From: Neoconidiobolus thromboides FSU 785
Lineage: Eukaryota > Entomophthoromycota > Entomophthoromycetes > Entomophthorales > Neoconidiobolaceae
Assembly (NCBI GenBank): GCA_025603075.1
Contig: MU626401.1
Coordinates: 1 to 50,109, forward strand
DNA: 50,109 nt
Direction of reading: 5' to 3'
Under the pieces are notes generated by a model. That model saw nothing but the letters and a program-made list of their open reading frames with translations. It was not told the origin of the DNA and searched no databases. A program made the translations under genes and the position numbers. Of this stretch, positions 25,166-34,060 are shown piece by piece (position 1 is the stretch's first letter; every line of letters begins with the position of its first letter).

Positions 25166-25770
25166 TATATTACAAACTAGTTTACTTAATTTTTTATATA
25201 AAAAAACTTTACCTATTATAAAAATATATTAATATAAAATTAGTAAAACTTTTAGTAACGTGAAGGTATACAATATTAATCTAAATTCAATAAGAAATTT
25301 TATAAAATAGTATATAGCTAACATAACAAGAAAAGTCGATAAAATAGTAGACTGAAATAATGACCAAATTCTATCTATTTTTATGTTATTCAGTTTTATT
25401 ATAATAAAAACTTAACAATAGTAAGTTGTTGTAAATTTGTAAGTTTTTTTATAAAATTTTCTTCCTTTTAATGAAATTATTATTATGTTACCTAACTTCG
25501 TGCAGCTATACCAAATAACTTGTATTTATTATTATCCACTCTTAGCATCTTAAGTTTCATATGAAATCATATCAACAAATACACTAAAGCTGCAAAATAA
25601 AATAAAATAAAAAGCTTTAAAAATAATTTTATAAATAGCTGGAAGTGTTATAAATTTTAGAAAAATAGTCAAAAAATAAAAAATAATAATACAAGTAATT
25701 ATGAATTAGTTAAGTGTTATTGTTACAGTTTAAATTTATTTATATACATTGAAATTTTAGCTATTATTTT

Positions 25771-25930
25771 TAAAAATTTAGGTAAGTGTGAAATATCGCT
25801 TTGTCAGTCCCATGGCTAATTATAGCATAACAATCGCCTAAGCTGCTATGTTCTCGAATTCAGAGAAAATCAATCCCATGTTCTTATTCTGATTTGTTAA
25901 GAGAATTTCTATCTTCGTCTCAAAGAATAT
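25771..25930 (-). pseudogene. possible caspase-like (C14) relic
   Basis: Read on the minus strand from about 25930 down, one frame (interrupted by several stops) gives an EHSS.GDCYAIISHGTDKA segment. It resembles the caspase p20 stretch around the catalytic His (D-C-x(4)-SHG). No catalytic Cys region was found and upstream similarity is vague, so this is only a possibility. The base composition here is visibly less AT-rich than its surroundings, which supports former coding use. Confidence 0.2.
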
Positions 25931-26569
25931 TATCCTCCCGTTTTGATATTTATACTTATCGGAGTATAAAAGAGATTTTAAAATATAACTCAAGGCTTTT
26001 TAACTGAATTATTCCCTGATATCTCGAACGTTTAATAAAGCCACTAAGTTTTCTTAATAGTATTTTACATAGATTTTACATTAGTGTTGTCTATTCTATT
26101 TGTCTTATATAGCTTGTAACCTATTACGTGCTATTCCTCATAATCCAAGTTTATCTTAGTCACATAAACTAAGACATTTCGACTTATAGTGTAGTTAACC
26201 CAGCAATATCTGTTCTTGACTCCAAACACTGAGTACCAGATTTCACAGTAAGCAAACCACTATAAAAACAAAAAGGTTTGGCTAATTACTGGCAAATTTT
26301 TTATAATTACCAACAATTAAGTAAATATTTAAGTTTTTATTTATTTATTAAAGTTAATGATTTATTTAAAATGAAAAGTTCAAAGTAAAAAGGATAAAAT
26401 CAGTATCTTATTTTAAAACTGTAAAAAAGATATTAATTTGAGCTGCATTTTGAATAATGTCTATATGATAAACTAAAAAAGTTCGCAATAATAACAGAAA
26501 AATAAAGAAAACTTGTCTTATTATTAAAAATAATAACTAATGTAATTAAATCTATATCAATTAATATAT

Positions 26570-26667
26570 GGTGATGTTTTTTTAATTTCATTACTTTTCC
26601 ATTTTTTAAGCGCTATTTGAGTGGAAATATTGTTAGTAAAATTCTTAAACACAAAAAAACATCCCCA
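26570..26667 (+). mobile_element. MITE copy 9
   Basis: TGGTGATGT / ACATCCCCA terminal repeats and the intact core TTTTTTAAGCGCTATTTGAG. It has TA on both flanks. Confidence 0.88.
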
Positions 26668-26675
26668 TATAATAG

Positions 26676-26707
26676 TTTTATATTTTATATTTTATATTTT
26701 ATATTAT
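26676..26707. repeat. (TTTTATA)4 tandem repeat
   Basis: A 7-bp unit repeated about four times directly after MITE copy 9. Confidence 0.75.
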
Positions 26708-26884
26708 TAAAAAACCAATATTTAAAATAGAATAAATACAAAAGATAACAAAATAAGATGTTTACCAAGAATATTAAAATTAAAAACTGTGAAAATATTA
26801 TTAACTGGTTTATTAGTATTCTTTTTCAATAACATTATTATTTATTTAAATATTCAGCCAAAGTAAATTGAACTTTAAAGTATA

Positions 26885-26976
26885 TAGGGATGTTTTTTTG
26901 GCTTCATTACTCTTTCCATCTTTTAAGTGCTACTTGAGTGAAAAATTGTTAGTAAAACTCTTAAAATACATCCCCG
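26885..26976 (+). mobile_element. MITE copy 10
   Basis: TAGGGATGTTTTTTTGGCTTC start and TACATCCCCG end, with a small deletion before the right TIR. It is flanked by TA on both sides. Confidence 0.85.
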
Positions 26977-27125
26977 TATTTTAATTGTTGAGCTTACCTA
27001 TACTAATAACTATTAAAGAGAAAATTGATTGGCTAAAAGATCAGAAATTATATTTATAATTAAAAGCTAATAGTAATCATCTCAAAAAAAGTAATAAATA
27101 GTTTAATATTAAATAATTCATAATA

Positions 27126-27225
27126 TGAGGATGTATCTTTGTGTTTAAGAATTTTACTAACAAATTTTCCACACAAATAGCGCTTAAAAAACGGAAAAAC
27201 AATGAAACCAAAAAAAACAGCCCCA
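27126..27225 (-). mobile_element. MITE copy 11
   Basis: A reverse copy, TGAGGATGT to CAGCCCCA, with AATAGCGCTTAAAAAACGG and TTTTACTAACAAATTTTCCA. It abuts the GT32 pseudogene that begins within about 10 bp of its end. Confidence 0.88.
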
Positions 27226-27232
27226 TATAGAT

Positions 27233-27840
27233 TTATGACTCGTTTAGGTACTGAAGTAATGGTATTGTAAAGCAGTATATAGCAATAAAAATTTATGAAG
27301 GATTTAATTCCTTGCTATTAAAAATATTAAAAGCGGATTGTTTTCAATACATTCGATTATATTTAAATAGTGGTATTTATACAAATCCTGATGTAACAAG
27401 TAAACAAAATATTGATTTATGGAAAGATAACAAATTAAATGTAGAAATAATTTTCAATATGAGACACTATCGACCTAATATTAACTATCAATTTCATAGC
27501 AATGAGCAATAATAGGTTCTAAAAGTTATCCTATTATATTATTAATGATCAATAAGACCAAGGATTTGTCTAGTGAAATGTTAAAGAAAGGTCAATGAGC
27601 TTATTGTGATATTATGAATTAGACTAGACTTGGAGTTTGGGCTGATATGGTGATAGAGTATTTAAATGTTCAAAATAAAAAGGAACTTAATATAATAACA
27701 TCAGATTTAATAAAAGGCGCCTATATTCCTCCAATTAATAGATTTAGGGCGGATTATGGAGGATCTTATGTAGAATATTTAAGAAAAGTATTATACTTAT
27801 TTTTACAAGAGAAAAATATAGTTGATATTAAAATGTATAA
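27233..27840 (+). pseudogene. GT32 glycosyltransferase pseudogene 1
   Basis: A degraded copy related to the GT32 genes at 19855 and 40691. Readable pieces are LLKILKAD.FQYIRLYLN.GIYT (27312 onward), IDLWKDN, then after stops a segment like VIEYLNVQNKKELNI and a C-terminal KVLYLF. The 5' third (signal anchor and the region before ADYFRY) is missing: homology starts right at the edge of MITE copy 11. The DxD site reads NPD, several in-frame stops occur (for example near 27510 and 27598), and WTGPG has become a stop-containing stretch. It is clearly non-functional. Confidence 0.8.
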
Positions 27841-28033
27841 TGACATTGATACTAATAGCATATTTCCCAGCAACAAAAATTATCAATTACTTTAGCTTAT
27901 CAAATTATAGTATTTATGCATTTATCTCTATTTGAATATCGAATTTAATAGCATTTTGAATAACTTCTACTCAATTTTATAAAGAGCTTAAAATTCAAAA
28001 ATATTATTTGCAATATGATTTCAAGAAAACAAA

Positions 28034-28132
28034 TGGGGATGTATTTTTTTATTTAAGAATTTTACCAACATCTTTCCACTCAAATAGCGCTTAAGAAATG
28101 GAAAAATAATGAAGCCAAAAAAAACATCCCCA
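28034..28132 (-). mobile_element. MITE copy 12
   Basis: Perfect 9-bp TIRs (TGGGGATGT / ACATCCCCA) in reverse orientation; the flanking dinucleotide is AA on both sides. It lies 150 bp upstream of the Som1-like gene. Confidence 0.9.
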
Positions 28133-28282
28133 AATTCTTTATTTTTTATTCAGTCATAAATTATTGACTGAATTTATTAAACATTCAGTAAATCATCATC
28201 CAACAGAAAACTACAAAAAACAGAAAAATAAAAATAAAAAATTTAAAAAAAATCTCATAATCCTCTTTCTTTCCTATAAACT

Positions 28283-28588
28283 ATGGAAAATTCAATTAAT
28301 ACTAAGTTGGATGGTTGTCGCTATTTTGAAATGATACAATATGAATGTTATAAAAGTAATGACCAAATTAAATGTAATCCATTTGCTAGATTATTTAAAA
28401 GGTAAATTTAATAATCTATTCTTTATTTTTATTATTTTATACAAACTAAATAAATCAAAATTAAAACGAGTTCAAAATTCATTGATATATCTTTATAATA
28501 TAGATGTCCTAATCAACCTACAAAAGAAATCGATGAAGCCACTGCTATTATGGAATTAAAAATATTAAAACATAAAGCGTTTACATAA
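28283..28588 (+). CDS. Som1-like twin CX9C mitochondrial protein
   Basis: Two exons, 28283-28401 and 28504-28588, joined across a 102-bp intron (GTAAAT donor, ATATAG acceptor), encode 67 residues. The cysteines form a twin CX9C arrangement: C12/C22 and C31/C41. The surrounding residues (C-x7-QY-x-C, then C-x-PFARLFKRC, then a short acidic Glu/Thr region) match what I know of Som1, the fungal inner-membrane peptidase (IMP) complex component. Twin CX9C proteins are usually imported into the mitochondrial intermembrane space and oxidised by Mia40. Splice phase keeps Arg40-Cys41 across the junction, which supports the model. It is the first of three small same-strand genes. An unrelated CX9C protein is the main alternative. 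Confidence 0.6.
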
Positions 28589-28957
28589 AAATGGAAAGAT
28601 TATGAAAGAGTTAATGAATGAGAATTAAATTATTAATATCAATATTATTAACATAAAGTTTTAAATAGTTAATAGAAGCGGTTTATTAATTGTTTTATAT
28701 TGGTTTGTTTCTTTCTTTGATTTTGTTTTATCAATAAAGGTCAACTATTTTTAAAACTAATATATGAATTAGGTAATGTTATAATTAACATTGTTTAAAT
28801 GAAATGGTTTCAAAAGTAAATTTATAAAAAAAATTAAAAAACAAATAAAGAGTAAGATTCGATTTCTTTACTTAAAGCATAGTTAACAATAAATTATTAC
28901 TATTATCTTATATAATTAAATAATATTGACAATAATAATTCAAAAATAAAGGCAATC

Positions 28958-28965
28958 TATAAAAG
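28958..28965 (+). promoter_or_regulatory. TATA box for CKS1
   Basis: TATAAAAG lies 87 bp upstream of the CKS1 ATG. A seven-codon ATG reading frame (28969-28992) follows immediately and would be a uORF only if transcription starts within it or before it. Confidence 0.5.
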
Positions 28966-29044
28966 GAAATGGCACCACCAATTAAAAACTAAAGTGAAAT
29001 TTTACAAAAAAAATTAGTTGAACTTTTAACAAAAAAAACGAATA

Positions 29045-29535
29045 ATGGAAGATTATCGGAATGAAGATATTGATCTGAGTGAAGCGAATTTTCTTGAATT
29101 ACAAAAAATAAGTGCTAAATATCGTAAAGATGTCAAATATTCAAGTAGTTATTATGGTATTTTATTTCTATTACTGTTTTTATTTTAACTTTTCTAATAA
29201 TATATTTTATTAAATTTAGATGATCATTATGAATATAGGTAGATAGAATTATAATTCAACTTATATTGATAAATTAAATTAGTTTTCCTCAAGGCATGTT
29301 ACTTTACCTAAAAATATAGCTAAATATTTACCAAAAGAAACATATTTAACTTCATCTACTTGGAAACATTTTGGTATTCAACAAAGTTTAAACTGGGAAC
29401 ATTATTTAATTTATGGTAAGATTATAGTATTATAATATACTTTATAATTAGAATCTACTTTTTGGTCATTTATTGAATTAAATTTAAATAGAACGTGAAC
29501 CTCATATTTTATTATTTCGTAGAGTATTGAAATGA
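29045..29535 (+). CDS. CKS1: cyclin-dependent kinase regulatory subunit (Cks1/Suc1)
   Basis: Four exons: 29045-29156, 29220-29238 (a 19-nt microexon), 29294-29415 and 29492-29535. Introns of 63, 55 and 76 bp join in frame to give 98 residues, within the usual range for the family. The protein binds CDKs and helps them dock phosphorylated substrates during the cell cycle. Diagnostic segments are YSSSYYDDHYEYRHV, LPK.IAK.LP, W..FGIQQS.NWEHY and EPHILLFRR. The phosphate-pocket residues (Arg, Ser of QQS, Trp of NW, Arg of FRR) look conserved. Unusually, the beta-hinge motif usually written HEPEPH reads YEREPH at residues 84-89. The N-terminus has an acidic extension of about 25 residues. The stop is TGA, showing the standard code is used. 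Confidence 0.92.
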
Positions 29536-29729
29536 TAAACTATAGAGGATTAGGCTTCTTTATTATTATTATGATATTAGAGCTATTTTCTATGATCAAT
29601 TAATGTTTAAATTCTATTTTTAAATAAACCAATAAGACTGCGCCATTAAAACTAAATATTTATAAAATTATCATCATTAAACTATTTTGATTTTAATTTT
29701 AATTTTATATTTTGTATTTTATATTTATA

Positions 29730-30167
29730 ATGATGAAAAAGAGTAATTTATTAAGTTTAGCTAAAAAGAAAGGTAGTGGTACTGGAGGAATAAGCTTTAA
29801 AGGCTTAGGATTTAAAGAAGAAAAGCTGGATACGAATCCAATAAAAATCGAAATCAAACCAATAACTCAATCTCTCACTATTAAACCCATTTCAAAGTCA
29901 GAATCCATTCCCACAAATGTCACTAAAGAATCTTCAAAACTTTCGGATCAATCACTGTTAAACGATTCTAAGCTATCCTCCTTTTTTAATTTAGAGCAAG
30001 AAGAAAGCTCACCGATTGAGTCTTTAAATTTCAATCATTTTTATTTAATCCAAGAAGCTTTAGAAAATAGTTTATATAAAAATCAAATTACTTTATTCAA
30101 TTTCAATACTAATTCACCCGATGATACAGTACTTCTAGCTCAAGGTAAATCTTGGGATGATTTATAA
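29730..30167 (+). CDS. short Hbs1/Ski7-N-terminal-like protein
   Basis: One exon, 145 residues from the ATG at 29730 (a second ATG follows directly). The N-terminus is MMKKSNLLSLAKKKG followed by a Gly-rich GTGGISFKGLGF, the middle is Ser/Pro/Lys-rich and probably disordered, and the C-terminal part has LFNFNTNSPDDTVLLAQ (about residues 121-137). The F-x-F-x(3)-SPDD-x-V pattern is what I recall from the linker of Hbs1/Ski7 proteins, which bridges the cytoplasmic exosome and Ski complex. The translation GTPase domain is absent; a stop and then a tRNA gene follow. It may be a stand-alone Ski7-like adaptor in cytoplasmic mRNA decay. The family link is tentative. Confidence 0.45.
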   Translation: MMKKSNLLSLAKKKGSGTGGISFKGLGFKEEKLDTNPIKIEIKPITQSLTIKPISKSESIPTNVTKESSKLSDQSLLNDSKLSSFFNLEQEESSPIESLNFNHFYLIQEALENSLYKNQITLFNFNTNSPDDTVLLAQGKSWDDL

Positions 30168-30272
30168 TCTATTATCTGATCCTTTATTCTTTCTTTTTTT
30201 CATATTAATAAAGAATAAAAATTAAAAAGATATCTTTTTTATTTAAAAATTTTATAATATTACTAAAAAATA

Positions 30273-30354
30273 CGACACCCACAGGATTCGAACCTGCGCT
30301 CCCAAAGGGAAAAGCCTTAGCAGGGCTCCGCGTTAACCACTCCGCCAAGGTGCC
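30273..30354 (-). tRNA. tRNA-Ser (anticodon GCU), second copy
   Basis: Sequence identical over 82 nt to the gene at 206-287, with the same strand, anticodon GCT and discriminator G. Six Ts on the minus strand directly after the gene (plus 30265-30270) form the Pol III terminator. It lies between the Ski7-like gene and the DUF8032 gene. Confidence 0.96.
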
Positions 30355-30662
30355 TCAAGCCATTTAGTTTATATTTTTATTTATATTAATTTAGCTTAAT
30401 GAAATCCCCACTATTCTTAAATTTAAACTAATAGCATTCTAATTTTATATTTGATTATTTAATTGTTTAATTATTTAATAACTTTTTTAAATCCCTTTAA
30501 AGGTAATACTTTTATTAGTTAATTGAAGCTATTAATTTAATTAGTTAACAAATAAGTATTTGACCAACTTCAAATCAAATTCAACTTAATTCCAATTATT
30601 TTTCAAATTCATCAAAAGTTTAAGTTTCCAATTTTTTAATTCATTTTTATCAACCATAAACT

Positions 30663-31895
30663 ATGGAAACTCAACAATCAAATGAGCAAACAATGGAAAA
30701 TAACTTGCAATTAACTAATGATTTAGACTCAAATAACAACTTCAATTATTTAACTTTAATGGAACGAGGGGAAGATAATTTACCAACAATCTTACATGCC
30801 TTGAGTTTATCTTCTTTATTATCAAATGATCCCATAGTTGATTCCACCTTAAGTCTACTTACAGTTGAACAATTGAGTAGTATGGAACGAGTGCTCACTC
30901 GAGTGAAGAGAAATAAAAAGAATTCAGAAAAAAAACAAGTATTTAGTATGTCGCCAAATGGACCTTATTCCCAAGAAGATATTGAAGAACGAGAAGAAGA
31001 TAATAAAAATATTAAAGAGATTAATCATTATTTACCAGTGGTTTATATGGATAATAATATCGAATATATGACCTTTGTATATTCTTCAAAAGGTTGTGAA
31101 CAATCTTATACAATTCGAATTGATATTGATTATCTTGAAACTCAACTGGATCAATTTCCAACCATATTTAAAGTAAATAATTGTTTATACCCAAGAGCTT
31201 TTTGTAATCGAGAAGAATACAATGGCAATCGATGGGAATATGAGACAATGTGTAATTCAGTTGGATGGAGATTAGCTCATTTAAATTTAGATTTATTAGA
31301 TGGTAAAAGAGGTTTATTACAAAGAGCGGTAGATTCATATAGAAATCGATTACCTGGATTACAAAGTAGAAGGGTAGCTAGGCAAGAAAAAATGTTAAAT
31401 GGTACATTAAGAAGGAGGACTACACCAGTTACTAATTCAATACAAAAGAGTAAAGAAGGTAATGGAAATAGTAGTAATACTGTAATTAATAAAGGTAATG
31501 AAGTGGAAGTAGATATTAATAAGATTGCATTAAGTCAAGCACAAAGTATCTTAAAAAGTTTACCAATACCAAACACATTACAAATTAGTTTATATTTTCA
31601 AAATACACCACATGAGTTTACAATTCAAATCGACCTTCACAAAGTGGATCTCAATGATATTTCACTTGATTTTAGGAAACAAAATGCAGTTTATCCAAGG
31701 TCTTTACCTGAAAATCAAGGGACTAAAAAAAGAAAAAAGCTACAGTTTGAAGTCCAATGCAATGAATGGGGTTGGAAATTAGCCTATTTAAATAAAAATT
31801 TATTTAACGGGAATATTTTGTTCTTACAAAGAGCCTTAGATTGCTATAGAGAATTATTTACATTATCTCCGCCAAGGCCGTATAGACTTAAGTAA
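30663..31895 (+). CDS. tandem DUF8032-type fungal protein
   Basis: A single exon of 410 residues. Two related domains lie at about 120-225 and 300-400. Each has a strand region (SYTIRIDIDYLETQ / EFTIQIDLHKVDLN), a YPR(A/S) motif, a basic or aromatic (W/F)E(Y/V) followed by an invariant C(N)..GW(R/K)LA(H/Y)LN, then a (L/I)(L/F)LQRA(V/L)D.YR ending. This matches my memory of fungal DUF8032 proteins, where GKRGLLQRAVDSYRNR is hallmark. A nuclear, possibly DNA- or RNA-associated role is usual speculation for the family; the sequence does not show it. The first domain is closer to the family pattern and the second is diverged (GKRG has become GNIL), so they duplicated long ago. A Lys/Asn-rich linker joins them. 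Confidence 0.7.
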   Translation: METQQSNEQTMENNLQLTNDLDSNNNFNYLTLMERGEDNLPTILHALSLSSLLSNDPIVDSTLSLLTVEQLSSMERVLTRVKRNKKNSEKKQVFSMSPNGPYSQEDIEEREEDNKNIKEINHYLPVVYMDNNIEYMTFVYSSKGCEQSYTIRIDIDYLETQLDQFPTIFKVNNCLYPRAFCNREEYNGNRWEYETMCNSVGWRLAHLNLDLLDGKRGLLQRAVDSYRNRLPGLQSRRVARQEKMLNGTLRRRTTPVTNSIQKSKEGNGNSSNTVINKGNEVEVDINKIALSQAQSILKSLPIPNTLQISLYFQNTPHEFTIQIDLHKVDLNDISLDFRKQNAVYPRSLPENQGTKKRKKLQFEVQCNEWGWKLAYLNKNLFNGNILFLQRALDCYRELFTLSPPRPYRLK

Positions 31896-33084
31896 AGATA
31901 GAATAGTATAAAGATGATATGGTGTAAGATGACCTCCCCCCCCAATAATTTGCATTGCAAAGTTTGTTGATTGTATTATTTATAAAGTCATGCTTTTTAA
32001 AATAAGATAAGTTAATTTATTTTTTATTATATGTTTATACTTTTATTTTTTAATACATTAGTTAAATGGTATATTAACAAAGAATCAATAGTTAGTTTTC
32101 TATCTAATTAAATAATATTATAAATTAAACTTTTCTTTTTTTTATTTAATAATAACATTATTATTTATTGATCCTTTTTAAAATAATGCATGGGTTTAGA
32201 TAGTTGATTCTATATTTTAAAAAATATCACTAGTGAGTGTTAAAAAATAACTAATAGTTTACTTTCGATATTAGCAACTGAAAGGGAGATATCAATTTAT
32301 CAGTTAATAATAATTTTAGTGTAATTATAGAAACTACTATATTTATTTATTTAAATTTACGTTAATAAATTAATAAAATAAAATAAAATTAATATTTTAC
32401 AACTTAGTAAACGGTATGTATAAATACTAATGTTTGTAAAATAGAATTTTATTTAAAACTTTCTGTTTATATTTGTATTAAATCTTAATAATTCAATAAA
32501 TAAACCAATAATGTTACCCATGTAAAATATAATACTTACTTATAATATATACAATTCATAAATAAAGAAGATTATTCAATAATTTTATAGAAGATTCTTT
32601 GTTATTATACCAAGTCTTTATTTCAATTGTCTATTTATAAATTATTTTGATTATTAATATCTAATAACCAAGTTTTATTGACGCATTAATATTTATAAAT
32701 AAAATAGCCAAGAAAAAGCGATTAATTGAAAACAAGATTAGTATGATGATGATTTAATACTAAAAAAACTTAATATTCATCAATGCTTTAATAAGGCAAT
32801 AGCAATGTATGTATATATGTATTTATATATGTATGTATATATGTATATCGTGTATTAATAAGATAAAAATAAAAATAAAAACAAACAAAAAGGATTAAAG
32901 TGCTAATACTTCTTTATTAAAAACTATAAGCAGAGGGAGAATTAGGTGATAAAATTAAGCAATCCAACTTAATTTTATAATTATGTATAAATTATGTAAA
33001 ATACGTTATCAAATACCTTTCAAATTAAACAAAAATTAAACGAAAGAGGGGAGTAGATAAAAGAGAATTAGTTTTGGTATTTGA
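31896..33084. other. intergenic region
   Basis: No gene seen. It holds a C9 tract at 31935-31943 just after the DUF8032 gene and a TATG-rich tandem repeat at 32804-32848. The right part is the 3' flank of the minus-strand GT32 gene. Confidence 0.5.
32804..32848. repeat. ATGTATAT-rich tandem repeat
   Basis: Two copies of an approximately 18-bp ATGTATGTATATATGTAT unit, spaced about 24 bp apart. Confidence 0.7.
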
Positions 33085-33984
33085 TTAACATCTAAAGTAA
33101 AGATAAAACCATCTTTCAATGGAAGAATAAAGCTTACTAGCTTTACTCTTTTTCCAACTACCCCAAAATAAATGTTGGACTCTTCCTTCATAATAAAAGC
33201 TTTCATCACCTGAAGTAAAACCAACTCTTGGTAAGAAATAAATACCATCAATAAGTTTACCTTTTTCAATATCTAATTCATAAACATCTTCTAAATTAAG
33301 ATGTTCTAAGATAGCATCCGACCAAATACCAGGACCAGTCCAATCAAGGATATCGCAGTTATTCCAGCTTGTTTGATTTAACATCTTAGGTGTTATTTCT
33401 TTAATCTTATTAATTACTGACCATAAAATAGGATGTCCTTTACGACTAGCCATTGTCCATTGAATAAATTGAATATCTCTAGCGAAACCTTCATCTCTAC
33501 AGTAATAACCTACTTCAGGATCAAATTGTTCTATCGAAACAATCATATCAACGTTAGCAATACCATCGGTCCAATTATCGATAGATCTTAAGCAAAGGGT
33601 ATCAGTATCACTATAAACACCACCTTTTAAGTATAATATAATATATCGAAAATAATCCGCTTTTAAAACAGGTACAGGTAAAGATTGGAAAGCTTCATAG
33701 ATATCAGCAGGCATATATTCTTTAACTATGGCATCAATTTCAGCATCATTATAAATTTTATATTCATAAGTTGGGTTCTTTTCCGTCCACATCTTGATCA
33801 CTTTGGGATATACATGGTCAATGGATTTAGCTGTCATATGGATATAACTTGGTATAGTTTCATATTCGACGGTAGGATATTCTTGTTCATATACATGGCA
33901 AAGTCGATTGGAATTGGAGGCGTAGATTGAGATCAAGGTAATAGTTAGTACTAAAAATACGATTACCCTTTTAAAATATCTCAT
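33085..33984 (-). CDS. GT32 (Och1/Gly_transf_sug) glycosyltransferase F
   Basis: Intronless, 299 residues. Residues 7-23 form a signal anchor, with no obvious cleavage site. The luminal domain shows W.EKNP.YEYKIYND at 66-80, ADYFRY at 109-114, and GGVYSDTDT with the DxD at 126-128, followed by QFIQWTMAS, HPIL and DWTGPGIWSDA. All the family's key positions are present, so it should be an active Golgi glycosyltransferase; the donor is probably GDP-mannose as for Och1 relatives, but this is not provable here. It ends with a short hydrophobic/aromatic C-tail (RWFYLYF), unlike its neighbours. It lacks the intron found in copies A and J. A TATAAATA box sits 69 bp upstream. Confidence 0.88.
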   Translation of the reverse strand: MRYFKRVIVFLVLTITLISIYASNSNRLCHVYEQEYPTVEYETIPSYIHMTAKSIDHVYPKVIKMWTEKNPTYEYKIYNDAEIDAIVKEYMPADIYEAFQSLPVPVLKADYFRYIILYLKGGVYSDTDTLCLRSIDNWTDGIANVDMIVSIEQFDPEVGYYCRDEGFARDIQFIQWTMASRKGHPILWSVINKIKEITPKMLNQTSWNNCDILDWTGPGIWSDAILEHLNLEDVYELDIEKGKLIDGIYFLPRVGFTSGDESFYYEGRVQHLFWGSWKKSKASKLYSSIERWFYLYFRC

Positions 33985-34052
33985 ATTGATATATTTTTAT
34001 ATATTAATGTTGAATTAAAAAGAAAATTAATAACTCAAAGTTCAATGAATTT

Positions 34053-34060
34053 TATTTATA
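34053..34060 (-). promoter_or_regulatory. TATA box for GT32 gene F
   Basis: TATAAATA on the minus strand, 69 bp upstream of the ATG at 33984. Confidence 0.5.

Noticed and set aside
28341..28559. 72-codon frame overlapping the Som1-like gene
   Set aside because: A different frame running through the intron; the spliced model has conserved cysteines and proper splice sites.
206..30354. Could repeats in the window form a CRISPR array or a prokaryotic island?
   Set aside because: There are no regularly spaced direct repeats with unique spacers; introns and TATA/branch signals show eukaryotic nuclear DNA.
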